A DNA stretch of 64,000 bases, from assembly GCA_963932465.1 (NCBI GenBank), contig OZ010792.1, positions 110,850,935 through 110,914,934 on the forward strand, in the 5' to 3' direction. Shown piece after piece: positions 22,918-34,740 of this stretch; positions within the stretch are counted from its first letter, which is position 1; each line of letters begins with the position of its first letter. The position numbers were made by a program, and so were the translations under genes. The stretch is from Maratus speciosus (Eukaryota > Arthropoda > Arachnida > Araneae > Salticidae). The notes below the pieces were generated by a model. That model saw only the letters and a list, made by a program, of their open reading frames with translations, did no database searches and was not told where the DNA came from.

Positions 22918-22986
22918 CCCTTTAGAAAGCAATAATGAGAAAATTAATCAATGGTGGAAAACTATTATTCAAAGAACTATAAAGGG
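22918..22986. mobile_element. 69-bp TTAA-flanked micro-element
   Basis: TTAA (22914-22917) precedes CCCTTTAGAAAG and TATAAAGGG precedes TTAA (22987-22990). The termini resemble those of the piggyBac-like element at 2703-3823. It may be a deletion derivative, or chance. Confidence 0.45.
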
Positions 22987-22990
22987 TTAA

Positions 22991-24364
22991 AAGCATAAAA
23001 GATAATAAAATTTTATTACAAATTATGGCAGTTAGTGAAGAAGGTTATCAGTTAAAGAGAAAACTTTTAGTTGGTGTGTTTTGGGACTCGTATTGAAAAA
23101 AAAAAAAAAGTCTCCATTTTTAAACTACTAATGTAGAACTAATTGAATCCTTTAAATGAGCATCAAATCCATTTAGTATATGAAAAACTAAAAAAAAAAA
23201 AAAAGAAGAAAGAAAGAAAGCTTATTCGGGACAAATTAACATTAAAAAAAATCTTTTATTAGTCTTCTCTATTTTGCAACAGATATTTTAAATCTAAAAG
23301 TACAATGAGGTACAGCTGCCAAAAAACAAGCAACATTTTAATTTCCAAAATGTCAGAGAGGAAAAAACAGAAATAGCTATTCAAACGGAAATTGTGACTT
23401 TTTAAATTTATGTTTACAAAAAAATAAGGTTAAATATCTTCTTCTTACTAAAATTACACCAAACTCTGAAATTTTCAATACGAGTACCTATTTTTGACAT
23501 CATAGTTGGCTTTTTCTGTAAATTTTACCTTAGAATGGCAAATGGGAAATAATTTGGTCAATCAGCTTAAGAATTATGCGGGCTTAAAATTTATAACTCC
23601 CAATGTTAAATTAATCTGGGAGCACGGCAGTGCGTCCGCCAAGTTCGCATTTATAATTGTTGCAAAACAGAATATAATGCAAGTAGTTTTTTTAAGCATA
23701 ACTCAAGAACTAGTCAGCGGAATGACCTGTAATTTTTTTTTTTGTATTATCATAATTGAAGCTTCTAGAAATCAATTTCTGTTTAAAAAAATTCATAAGT
23801 TAAATTAAAATTTTTTTTCGAAAAATATTTTTATTAAAAATACATTTTTGTAAAATACATATGTTAATTGTAAAATTATAGCTTATTCTGCAAAATAGTT
23901 GTGGAATTATGCTTAAAAATCTACCCACATTGCAATCTATTTTGCAATGATTAAAAATGAATTTAACATTAGAGTTCCAAATTTTAAATCTCCATAATTC
24001 CTAAACTACTTGATTGAATGATAAAGTAAAATTTAACGGTAAAGCGAAATATGGTGTCTGAATTAAGTGTTTGTATTGAATTTTTCAGAATTTGGTAAAA
24101 ATTTCTTTGTGAAGATGAGCCTTAAGTTTTTTTTTTTTTTTTTTTTAATGTAAAATTAAAGAATACATAATTCCCAGCCTATTTATGTCTTGTCTATAGT
24201 CCAGGCTTTTTTTTTTTTTTTCTTCTGGGAAAATTTGGTGATTAAAATGCATGAGGCATGAAAGGTTCATTTTTTCATTTGTCCAACTGCACTTTAAAAC
24301 AGTCAGATGCAGATGATATTTATTTATTAAATTGGTCATCATGTGAAATTAGGTAGCACTCAAC
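22991..24364. other. Interval without recognised gene
   Basis: A 100-codon plus-strand frame at 23506-23808 matches no family and has A+T-driven composition. Poly-A runs lie near 23098 and 23190; a poly-T lies near 24128-24146. Confidence 0.5.
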
Positions 24365-24790
24365 TTAAGGGTGTATTCCGATCCAAACTGCTTATTTTCC
24401 GATTCCTTTTAAAATTCATTTTTTCTCTCAAACGCATCAAACTGGGAAATTCTCTTATTTAGAGACTACATAATGTGCCGTGTTTCTCAATTTTTTGATA
24501 AATGCAGAAAATACTGTAAAAAACTCTGTCAAAGTGGGCGTTTTGAACCAAATTTTCCGAAGCGGGCGATCTGAGAATGAAAAAAAAGGGTCCTACTGAG
24601 AAAATAATTGTTTAAAAATCAAATTCTAATTAATTGAGCGGAAAATGAAATCACACGGCATGTTAAACATGTCTTCAAAAATCACCCCCAGCAAGTTTCA
24701 TACTTTTACTTTTAAAAATGAGTCTGAAACTGTCTCAGAAAATTTCGAGCTGTTGAGGGTGGAAAAATATTTTTTCGAATACACCCTTAA
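24365..24790 (+). mobile_element. Family A TTAA element, diverged subtype, both ends
   Basis: The left end is TTAA then GGGTGTATTCCGATCC; the right end is TTCGAATACACCC then TTAA, so the ends are perfect inverted repeats for about 10 bp next to TTAA. Interior words match the family: AAACGCATCAAACTGGGAA, GTCAAAGTGGGCGTTTTGAA. Confidence 0.75.
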
Positions 24791-24977
24791 GACATATGTA
24801 GTTATTTGCAGAGGAAAAGAGTGTACCAGGAAAGAAAGGTCTTGTGAGACATAATATGTCCTCTTTTTTGGACTAACCTACTTAGTACAAATATATTAGC
24901 TGAAGTAGTATCGCGCATATTAAGTGCACATGTTACACAAATTTAATAAAAATTATCTTTTTAATAAAATGCATTTG

Positions 24978-25010
<33 letters not shown>

Positions 25011-27184
25011 GTTAGATTTTATACATTCTTTATTATAATTTAAAAAAGACTTTTAAATTCAATATTTAAACCTAAAATGTTTAATTTCTTTAAAAATTAA
25101 GAGTTGCAAGAAGTCTAAAGTTATAAAATTTTTCAATAATTCATCATAACAAGTAGCAATAATTTTTCTTCATAGTTATATTTAATTGAAGAATAAATAC
25201 CCAGGTAATTACTCAAATTGGGTATTTACCCTTAAAAATAAATACCCGGGTATTTTACACCACTAGCATGACCCCCGTGACCTCCTCCTTGGATCCGCCA
25301 TTGTTTAAAAGTTCATTTGATATCAATAAAGTTTTGAAATAGTGCTCCTGTTTTAATGATGTGGCTAATTTCAGACGCGCGAACAGGAATCGTGTGCAAA
25401 GTTGGTTAAAGTTTCTAATTTTATTTTTTTTTTCATACTTTAAACATTTTATTCGAAATTAATTGATGAATTCAATTAAAATTTAATTATGTTTTCAATA
25501 TTTTAAATATTTTATTAAAATCGTTAGATAAAAAAGTGTTACAAATGCCTCATAAACTGCAAATACTGTAAAAGAAATATAATAAAATTGTAAGCAAATA
25601 CTACATAGATTTTTAAAAAAGGTACTGTCTAGCAAATTTGTTTTCTAATAGAGTAAAGCCTGATTATAAAGGAATCCTACAATAAACGGGAAAAAATCAA
25701 CGGCCAGCCCCTTCCAACCTCCACCCCCTAAAAAACATTATGCAATTATACCTTCTAAGATTAAAATAACCTGTATAAAGCGAAAAGTTTCACTGGTCGT
25801 TTGCGTTTCCGTCTAAGCAGGTTTTATTGAATCATTTAGTGTAGGGCTCGTATTGGAATTATTTCCGGGACCCACGGTCTCTTTTTGTGGCCCTACTAAC
25901 AGCGACTTAGATTATAACATCAACAACATGCAACATGCAATCAAGGATGCAATAGAGGGTATACATGGTATACGCCGTATACCTTTAGAATTTTTGTAAG
26001 AAACTCCTTATACCATCATTGCTATAGCATATAACTCTCTAGCGTTAGCGTACATCCTATGCCTTCTGGTTTTTTTTTTCTTTTCTTTTTCTTTTTTTTT
26101 TTTTTTTTTTTGTTATGTTGCTGTTGTTTTTACTACTACAGTGCCAGTGCGGCAAAACATGTCACTATAACCAATTCAAGGATTCTATAATATTCATTGC
26201 AAATTGTAACTTTCTTTCTTGTAACTAGAGGGCGCTCGTAACCAAAACATACTTGAATAGTTTTCTAATAGTAGTCTTAGCTTTGCATGTGACATTGCAG
26301 AATGTAAATAACTTGCAATTTGTTTTAATCGGCAATTATTAAAATGTCTGAATGAATGAACTTAACTGATAGTGCTTCGATAACAGTTTAAAAAAAAAAA
26401 TTGTAATTGTATTCCACAAAATTAAAGCAAATTAATTTTTTTCCCTCGGTGAATGTTTTTCTAATCATTTTTAATAGAAGTAAAATAAAGATTCAATAAT
26501 AATAATTACCTTATTGGCATACATGATTATACGCTAACTTAATAAGTGCTTTTTATTTTTATTAATATAATAACTCTGAATTCCCTCCCCCTCCCCTTTC
26601 AAAAATCTGGCAGATTTTTTTTTTTTTTCAATCAACAATTTCTTTATAACTTTCTCCGTTTCTGGTAATTTTCAATATTTTAAATAAATTTTTACCATTA
26701 AAAATTTTTATTTAAAAAAATAAAATAAAATACAAAATGTCCGAATAAGGTTTAAATGAGTTTTTCCACTAGGAAATAAATAGGCAATAATTGTAAGGGT
26801 GCACTGCGGGACAGCTTTTGCTTTTCGAGAGTTTTTTGGAAGGGGGGGAGGGGGAGTTTTCTTTTGATCATGTTGTGAGCGCAGCTCGGCAGCAATTGAT
26901 ACAACCTTATTCTCAAATGTATTTTTTTAAATTAGCCAAAATGCTCCTTAATGATATAATGTACATATAATATTAATGTATCCCATTTTGAGAATGTCTT
27001 ATAAGCGAGGATTTAGCAAAAAATATTTTTTATTATAAAATTAGGTGCTTAAAGGGATAATTTAATGATAACGTTTTATTTTAGCTTTTGAAAAATTCCT
27101 GAAAATGCTTGGAGTCAGACCTGTGATGACTGATAAATTATCGGAAATATCAAATTCCTTGAATCTGCACCCTAGCAGCCTGCA
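24791..27184. other. Interval with simple repeats only
   Basis: A poly-A of about 32 lies at 24978-25009 and a poly-T at 26087-26111. GGGTATTTACCC words occur at 25193-25257. Near 25968-25983 there is a palindromic CATGGTATACGCCGTATACC. G-runs lie near 26842-26855. No gene was recognised. Confidence 0.5.
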
Positions 27185-27437
27185 TAGTCACAATGCTGAA
27201 TCACTCGGTTTTCGACACGTATTTCTCAGTACATTTTTCTGGTATAAAATGTTGAATATTTTAAAACACTTAGTTTTGTTATTATCTTCATGTAATAAAA
27301 GTATCCTAGTCCTAATAATATTATAAATGTGAAAGTGTAAATATGTTTGGTCAAAGTCAGAATCAAAACGGAAAACTGCTTTTTTTGGGGTATTCATAAG
27401 CCATGATATTATTTTCCCCCAATGTTTAAACTTTCCC

Positions 27438-27868
27438 TTAAGGCTGTTCTTAACTGCTCTACTCAACAAGCGCAAAACGTTTTGACACATTTACAAATTC
27501 ATTTTTGTAACGGAAAGATATAAAATTGGAAAGCCTGGCCATGGAAGCGATTTGAAATTCAACTGTTTTTCCCATTTTTTGATCAATCAATTACCTATTG
27601 AGTTATAAGCGTTTTTGATCACGTGACAAACACGTTTTTCGCCCGCTCTTGAATGCTTTTATTCTCCGTTCGCGAGGAAACTCGGTTCGAAACGTCCACT
27701 TTGACATTGTTTTCTGAAAGATCTATTGCGTTTGCAAAAAAATGGAAAAAACAGCTCGATGACATAGTTTCTGAACAACAACACCAGCTAGTTTCATGCA
27801 TTTTCGAACAATAATAAATTAAAACTTATGTCAGAAAGTTGCCCTTTTGGATTGGAGAACACCCTTAA
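27438..27868 (-). mobile_element. Family A TTAA element, full-length copy
   Basis: It is bounded by TTAAGGCTGTTCTTAACTGC and GGAGAACACCC then TTAA. Internal order is as in 8400-8844. It is nested in the inverted repeat at 27185-29062. Confidence 0.85.
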
Positions 27869-28609
27869 GTTATTAAAATTTACATATTTTATTTGTTTCC
27901 AATGCATAAAATAAAAGTTATAAAAATAAAACCTAACTTTCAGTCAAATGTAGCAATAGAATAATTCTCTTGCGTTTGAATGTTGTGGTATTTCAAAGCA
28001 GAAAAATGTTAAAAATAATTTGACTTGACATTAAAGTATAATAATATGTACTTAAATGTTAACATTACTAAAAATGCACCTGGTGCGAAAATGTACGAGT
28101 GATTGTGCTTCTGGATTTTTTATAACCACTATTTTTACATAATACATAGTAATATTTGCCTTATAAGTTACGAAATTAAAAAATGCGACAATTACTATTT
28201 GGAAATTGAGATTTAAAAAAAATCCAAAAACACAATTACCCGGAAAACCAGTATTAATTATGTTGGTTATATTGTGCTAATATTTGCATTCATCGCCAAC
28301 AGTGTTGCCAATTTAACGGAATTTCTCTACCAGTCTTTTAAAACTATATTTTCCCTTTATTTAATCCACAAAAATCTGCCATTTAATAAAGCGAAAATTA
28401 GTATTAAAAATATCTGATATATATTTTGAATACAAAAATATGTTCAATTTTAAGAACTGATCGCTATCACTGATACTTGAACTATAATACCAATATTGGT
28501 AAAATCTTGGATTTGTATTGGAAATATTTGTAATGAAATTTCAACATTTTAAATTATAACTATCTCCAACAAAATGCCAATATTGCGAAAATATTTTCTT
28601 TATGTTGGA

Positions 28610-28725
28610 AATATCAATAGTGAAATAGCAAAATATTTTTTGCCAATTTACATTTCGCACACATTTGCACAATATTGGAAAAAAAATATTTTGCAATTTC
28701 ACTATTATTATTTCCATTCTAAAGT
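28610..28725. repeat. Small inverted repeat
   Basis: ATATCAATAGTGAAATAGCA with AAATATTTTTT on the left pairs with AAAAAATATTTTGCAATTTC with ACTATTATT on the right. Confidence 0.6.
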
Positions 28726-29062
28726 AAACATTTTTAAAATTTGCTTGTAATTTTAATTTTATGCATTACAAACAAATAAAATGTGTACATTTTATTAACT
28801 TAAGCGAAAATTTTAAACATTGGAAAAAAGTTAATATAATGCATAATAAATACAATCGTTTTGACGTTGACTTCAGCCAGACATTCTCACGCTTTCAAAT
28901 TTATAATATTATTAGAATTAGGATACTTATCATTATTACTTCGAAATAATAATAAAACGATAAGTGTTTCAAAATACTCAAAATTTCATACCAGAAAAAT
29001 ATACTGAGAATTAATTACCAGTGTCGAATCTGAACCGAGTAGGTATTGTGAATATGCTAGTA

Positions 29063-30462
29063 GCCCCCCCCCCCCCAAAAAAAAAGTGCGAAACAAGATT
29101 ATGGTATTGAAATAATTATCCCATTAACTTTTAAAAATTTACACTTTTAATCTTTTATACCCCCCCCCCCCCCCGACACCACCACCACCTCAATAACTAG
29201 CAAAAGCCATGCTTTGTTTGGATTCGCGAAGTATTATTTAATAAGATAAATAGTTGAAAGTAACATTATTTTTTTATATTATTCTTGCAACTTTAGTAAG
29301 CAAAAACATTATTTCATTATTTTATGTTTTGGCGCATTTTAATTTTAGAAATGTAAATTCATTCAAATAACTAAGATTTTCCTCGGAATTTTTTATTTAT
29401 GATATAAGACTGGTATAAATAAAAATATTTTCGAAGCAAAATTTTACAAAATATTTATATAACGAATTTAACAATTAATTTTATTTGTTTACAATTTTTT
29501 TGTTGCCACTTTACAAAACGAAAAAAAAATCATAATATAATTCTTTTAAAATGCGTAAGTATCGTCTGCGTAATTGATTTCACATAATAAGAATAAATTG
29601 TGCATTTGAATTCTTAACACTGAAGAATACTTTTATAATTGAATGTAAATAATTGAATTTTCAGAAAATTTAATTCATTAAAAATATGCTATAATTTTCA
29701 TAAAAAAAAAGTGTTTTAAAAATTTCATAAAAGAAAACGTAACTCCATGATTTATTTTTTCTTCTGAAAATATACGTGTTTCATTTTTTATTTGCAAAAA
29801 TGCGTCCGTAAAAGAAAAACATGTAAAATAAATTAATTAAAATACTACATTTTTTAAGGTTATTCTGTAAAACAAATAATATTGTGCAAATCTACAGATC
29901 ATAATTTATTTTTATGTTTAATTTAAAGTCAAAATACTGCATAGTTTTTTTGTAAAGTGTACGACAAAATGTAATTTGTGTAGCCTAAGTAGAGGATTCG
30001 CTTCGCTCATCCTAATAATGATAATAATAATAATTGGCAATTCCAACAGGTTTAAAAGTTCTAACCTTTAATTCGGAAAACATAGTTTTACCAAAAGAAG
30101 GAAGTACTTTATAAAAATAAAAACGTTAAAAAATGCACCTCTTTTCTACATTTCTTTCTTTCTTTTTTTTTTAATAAGCTCTTTAAAAATTTGATAGTTT
30201 TCTTTTTCTAGAACTATAAAAATTGGATTTTTCTGAATCTTTTATACTAGGTAGGTACAGTAACTATTCTTCAAAAAGTGTACCAAATTTAGAACTCCTA
30301 AACTGCTTGCGAAATCAAATTGAACAAACACGCAGGAAATCTTTAAAATTCATCCGATTCCAAATTTCCATACATATATTATAGTAAAAAAGTGCAAACA
30401 AATTGACTAAAGAAGAATCAAAACCTGTCAATCCATTTGACGTATTGCCATAGTTTTAAATA
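29063..30462. other. A+T-rich interval, poly-C tracts
   Basis: Poly-C runs lie at about 29066-29078 and 29161-29174. An element-head-like phrase, GAGGATTCGCTTCGCTCATC, lies near 29993 followed by an (AAT)-rich run. No gene was recognised. Confidence 0.5.
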
Positions 30463-32021
30463 AGGTTAGTTGGGGTAACTGGACCCACGAGGTAACTGAG
30501 CCATATAGGCTATTTTATAAAAAACCGTTGATGTATTTTAAGTTTTAGCTTTTGTGAACAATGCCCCTTAACCTCTACTTCTTAAAACAACGTGTGTCAA
30601 CTCAATCACAACTCTCTCTTTGCTGTGATAGGTTGTCGAAAATCTACGTTTCTTTTTTTTTTAAACAACGTCAATTCGGTTGAACTTCCTCGGCTTTTTA
30701 TTAAAATACTGTAAGTACTTTTATTAAACAATCTTTTTTTTTTTTTAAGATTAGGCATATAACTACGTTAATATTATTAGGTATCTATACATATTTACTT
30801 CATGTTTCAAATGTAAGCCCGGTGTCCCAGTTACCCAGTAAATTTTTCAAGAATGGGGTAACTGGGACATGTATCCGGGGTAACTGGACCACGCTGGATC
30901 AAGTTACCCCAATAGTTATAAATAATTTTTTTGAGTTTCTCTTACAACGGGAAGTAAATTTATCCATTGTTTTTTGCTCACAATAAAGAAAATGATAGAC
31001 TTATTAAAATTACGTAATGAAATTTTAAAAAATCATATTGAGTGGTATCAAACCAAATTTCTTCACCCCTTGAGAGGTGGTGATGCCGTTATGGCATCAC
31101 ATAATTTTAATTCCTAATTGCCACATTGGCACCGGAATTTTATAATGAAAATTTACTTTTACTTGTTTTCAAATAGATTCTCTTGTAAATATTGGTGTCA
31201 GTAAATTATTTCAATATTTTACGAATGCAAGTACCTTGCCCCTGAAAGTGAGATAGCCAGACCTTGAAATTGTACTATAACCAGCGGCCGCATTCCATAG
31301 GGAAACTTTTATCGTTTCTACCACTATTTTGAAAATAATATCTTCATCGCATCCTTTTCTTTAGAACATGTTAAATAAAATGATCATGAAGGTAACTCAT
31401 TAAGGGTTCTGATAGGAACAATAAAATTTTGCCAATATAATGCGACCCCTGGATAGCCGTTTTTTCATAGATTTACCTTGCTATTTTGTTCTTTAAAATA
31501 CCCTCATGTGACTTTTATACATATTACCTATACTAAAGTACATAAGTACTTACTTAATTTTTATGTTTTTGGTATAAATAAATCTAATATTTTCACCTTT
31601 AGTGCTTTTTTAGACACATTGACAGCAAAGGTTTCCCTTACAACGCTCTTTTTTGACATATAATTTACATGATGTGCCTGGTTTAAATTTTTTTAAATTG
31701 TTTACACTTTTTCAAACAGGACCTGATATCCCACATGAAAAAAAGTAAACGCGTGTGGAACATAGACCCTCCTGGTCCACTTACCCCATTTTTATGGGGC
31801 AACTGGGTCCATGAGGAAAGAAAGATGAAATATGCATATTTTTATATTTTTAAATATTAAAATGTAATTTTGAGCTTTTATATCTGATAGAGGGAACCTA
31901 ACTGAACACATTTACAGAAGTTCAGACTTTAATTCAAATGAACATTAGTTTTTTGAAGCTGAATTGACAGAAGCTCCAGAGTCACATTGTAAAATCATGG
32001 CCCAGTAGCCCCAACTAACCT
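30463..32021. mobile_element. TA-target TIR element E2
   Basis: The left end is AGGTTAGTTGGGGTAACTGG and the inverted right end AGGTTAGTTGGGGCTACTGG, each flanked by TA (30461-30462 and 32022-32023). The motif GGGGTAACTGGGAC or its inverse is reiterated inside near 30825, 30855, 30880, 30903, 31776 and 31798. A family D copy is nested within. No transposase frame is visible. Confidence 0.8.
31064..31252. mobile_element. Family D element, diverged copy inside E2
   Basis: It starts CACCCCTTGAGAGGTGGTG and ends CTTGCCCCTGAAAGTG. The internal GGCACCGGAATTTT and TTTACTTTTA agree with 14912-15125 and 53391-53601. The TTAA edges are lost. Confidence 0.5.
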
Positions 32022-32091
32022 TACCTTTCCCATTTCAATGTATTCAGTTGAGAGGAAAAATTTCCTACTTATAATGAAACGAAAGTTCATA

Positions 32092-32096
32092 AATAA

Positions 32097-32129
<33 letters not shown>

Positions 32130-32146
32130 ATAATAATAATAATAAT
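32092..32146. repeat. (AAT)n microsatellite
   Basis: An imperfect trinucleotide run. Confidence 0.9.
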
Positions 32147-32329
32147 GGGCTGTTGATTGCCCTAAACCAATTTCCTGGAACCTTCCTTGAGTATTTCGGC
32201 GCAACTGTATAAGCTGTTTAGCTGTCTAAGTAACAACTTAGACCAGAAACACTTCTGGATTTTTTCATAGTTTGGGAATTTGTGTCACATCTTTGAAAAG
32301 ATCTGTAAAAGAATCTTCAAGGCTAATAC

Positions 32330-32340
32330 TATATATATAT

Positions 32341-32393
<53 letters not shown>
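32330..32393. repeat. (TA)n microsatellite
   Basis: An alternating T/A run of about 64 bp with a single A interruption. Confidence 0.95.
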
Positions 32394-32398
<5 letters not shown>

Positions 32399-32710
32399 TG
32401 TTATATTTTATTTTTTCTGTTTATTTATTTCCCATCATAAATATTTTTCTGTAACAGAGATTAATAAAATCACCGAAAGCCAACTGTTTTAATAGACTTC
32501 ATTATGCATATGATGTAAATGGGAATAAAAGACTTGCAATGGCTCTTAGAAATATGTTACACAATTTATTTCTTCCATTTATTCATTATCTATCATTAAA
32601 TTAGAAATGAAGTTTTCCATACATATTTTCCTCATCACGTCAAAATAGAATTGATTTTTATTCAAATGTATAATTTTGAACATTCGTCTAAAGTAAATAT
32701 TAGCTACGCC

Positions 32711-33655
32711 AAGCCAGTGTTTTTCAAAGCCTTGAGTAAGTGCCTTTGTGAGTAAACCTCACAAGGGAAGTGGCTAAGGGGATAAGCCACGAGTTTGTTC
32801 GCCAATTAAGGCTCCTGTCCCTGCCGGCGAAGACACCCACGAGCTAATGCTAATCCTATGGGGAGGGATTTTTCGAATATCTCGTTTGCATTTCAACATT
32901 TTTAAATATTTTTTTCTTTTGCATTGGATAGTCGAGATCAGTCTCTACATTGCACCTTTTTTACTTTTTCGATTTTGGTTCCAGATATTTTTTAGAATGA
33001 CACTTTCATTTTCAGAACCGGTTTTGAAAGTGAAAGTAACTTTATAAAAAATATCTGCGACCAAAATCGAAAAAGTAAAAAAGATGCGATGTAGAGACGG
33101 ACCCCGGCTATCCAATGCAAAAAAAAAAAAATGTATTTAAAAATGTCGAAAAGCAAACGAGATATTAGAAAAATCCCTCCCCATAGGATTAGCATTAGCT
33201 CGTGAGTGTCTTCCCCGGCAGGAACAGGAGCCTTAACATAGATGCGGCACAACTAAAGAGGTTTTCAGTCTTGAGTGGTTTAAAAACAAATGTAAAAGAA
33301 TAGGCGATTTAGATGAATATTTACGACTCTACTTTAGCAAACTATAAGACCAAACCAGAGTCATAGCCTTAAATATTTGTAGCCGCATTAAAAACGTGTT
33401 ACCTGTAAAGTTTACATTAAAATCAAAATGAAAGTTATGTATATTATTATTTTTATACTCTTGTTGTGTACATTTATATATCTGTAGGTATGGTGTATGT
33501 ACATTCACAAATGTATACATGTATAAAGAATAATTCATTCTTTGTTTTTATATTTTAAGCAAAACTTTTATATGTAAAAAAAAGGGGGGGGGGAGTACGC
33601 TAGACAGATATAATTCTTCACGGGGTACTCCAGACATATGTTTAAGAACGACTGG
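32711..33655. mobile_element. Probable hAT element holding a family C foldback
   Basis: The left end is CCAGTGTTTTTCAAAGC (from 32714) and the inverted right end CCAGTCGTTCTTAAACA, a common hAT style. GCTACGCC occurs just outside on both sides (32703-32710 and 33656-33663), with three extra bases on the left. The interior is mostly the foldback at 32806-33236. The termini match only moderately, so this is a probable call. Confidence 0.55.
32806..33236. mobile_element. Foldback element, family C copy 2, TTAA edges
   Basis: The outer ends are TTAAGGCTCCTGTCCCTGCC and, inverted, TTAAGGCTCCTGTTCCTGCC. The inner arms and the AACCGGTT centre match copy 1 at 22471-22871, but the outermost ~30 bp differ between copies. 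Confidence 0.8.
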
Positions 33656-33671
33656 GCTACGCCGACATTGC

Positions 33672-34049
33672 GAGGCCCTGATTATCGCACGGGCACCCGG
33701 TGCCCATGCCCTGGGCACGAAATTTTTCATTTTCATCTAAATTTCCATTAAAAAGTAAAATGATTGTGAAAAATGCGATATTTGAGATAATAATATAGCA
33801 TGACAAAAATATATCTCAATATATGGTTAAAACCCCATTTCAGCAAATAATAGAAAAAATATTTTATTTTTATTCCTGGAACCGTTTATCTATTTTCGGA
33901 AAATTTTTGAGTTGGCACTTTTCGAATAAGTGTGTAGTAACATGTAAAAAAAAAAAAAAAAAAAAACTAGTTTCAGTAAATCAAGCAATTTAAGAGGGCA
34001 CGAAAATTTGAAAGTGCCCTGGGCACAGAAACTTGCTAGTAGGGCCCTG
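33672..34049. mobile_element. Non-autonomous hAT element, perfect 8-bp TSD
   Basis: It begins GAGGCCCTGATTATCGCACG and ends GCTAGTAGGGCCCTG. GACATTGC flanks it on both sides (33664-33671 and 34050-34057). The subterminal words GGGCACGAAA and CCCTGGGCAC recur near both ends. Length is 378 bp and no coding frame is present. Confidence 0.8.
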
Positions 34050-34221
34050 GACATTGCTGAAACAGCCAACGTACCGATACATCGCGTCGCGGCATTGGAT
34101 AAATCCTGGGACTATTTCGGAAGTGGTAATCGGTTCTCAACGGTCCAAACTGTTCAAACATTTGAGTAAGGATTGTCCCACGGTTTTGTACACTACTTAT
34201 TACACGGATGCTTCCCGCAGG
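34050..34221 (+). CDS. Candidate exon of unknown gene, interrupted by hAT
   Basis: This stretch is about 50% G+C against about 30% around it. One plus-strand frame stays open from the transposon edge to CCCGCAG at 34221, followed by GTGAGC, a good donor-like sequence. Joining across the two hAT insertions places TATTAG, an acceptor-like AG, just before CTACGCC at 32701. The peptide includes YRYIASRHWINPGTISEVV and DCPTVLYTTYYTDAS, which I do not recognise. A minus-strand frame over the same bases is also open (34036-34278), so strand and coding status are uncertain. It could equally be GC-rich transposon remnant. If it was an exon, the insertions would have disrupted it. Confidence 0.25.
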
Positions 34222-34515
34222 TGAGCGCCGGACTTCGGAAGAACATGGGAAAAGCGACCATTGCCCAATGCTTGACAATCACCCTTCTCAAATACCACTC
34301 TCCCCTTCTATTCCTTTTCATTTCTTTTTTCAAAAGAAAAGAATAATCGGCAGCACCCCTGGCGAACTTTTCTATATCCTCGAAATATGAAAAAAAAAAA
34401 AAAAAAAAAAAAAAAAACTGCCTACAATTTCCTGATATTTCGATTATATATACGTATATATAAAAAAATCTGTTCCCTTCATCTCTTTTATAGCATTTCC
34501 CAACCCCTTTATCTC

Positions 34516-34740
34516 AGTGGTTACCGAACCCCGGGGGGTTTTACTCTCTGAATGAGATGTATATTGGGCGAAAGGGGGTTGAAGAGAAAAAGAAAAAAAG
34601 TCGTTTCCTTTTTACCCCCGGGGGTGGTGTGGGGTTTGAGGTGGAATTATTCCTCATAAAGTGCAATGACGTGTCGCCAGAGCAATGACCTTTTGTAGCG
34701 TCAAGATGTAATTACGTTGACCAAAAGGGGCGAGAGTGGG
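34516..34740 (+). mobile_element. hAT-like terminal fragment
   Basis: CAGTGGTTACCGAACCCCGG at 34516 is of hAT terminal style, followed by GGGGGTTTTACTC and later TACCCCCGGGGGTGG. No opposite end or target duplication was found. Confidence 0.4.

Larger units (their letters stand above)
27185..29062. repeat. Long-spaced inverted repeat
   Basis: The arm at 27185-27435 (TCCTAGTCCTAATAATATTA, TCAGTACATTTTTCTGGTAT) is matched inverted at 28808-29062 (TATAATATTATTAGAATTAG, ATACCAGAAAAATATACTGA). The arms are clearly diverged. The middle holds a family A copy and A+T-rich sequence. It may be a transposon with long inverted ends; no target duplication was resolved. Confidence 0.6.

Noticed and set aside
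23506..23808. 100-codon plus-strand frame
   Set aside because: It has no recognisable motif and surrounding sequence resembles diverged dispersed repeats.
27188..27490. 100-codon minus-strand frame
   Set aside because: It spans an inverted-repeat arm and the edge of a family A element, so it cannot be one gene.
32272..32454. Open frame over 32272-32454
   Set aside because: It is a translation of the (TA)n tract (Tyr-Ile repeats).
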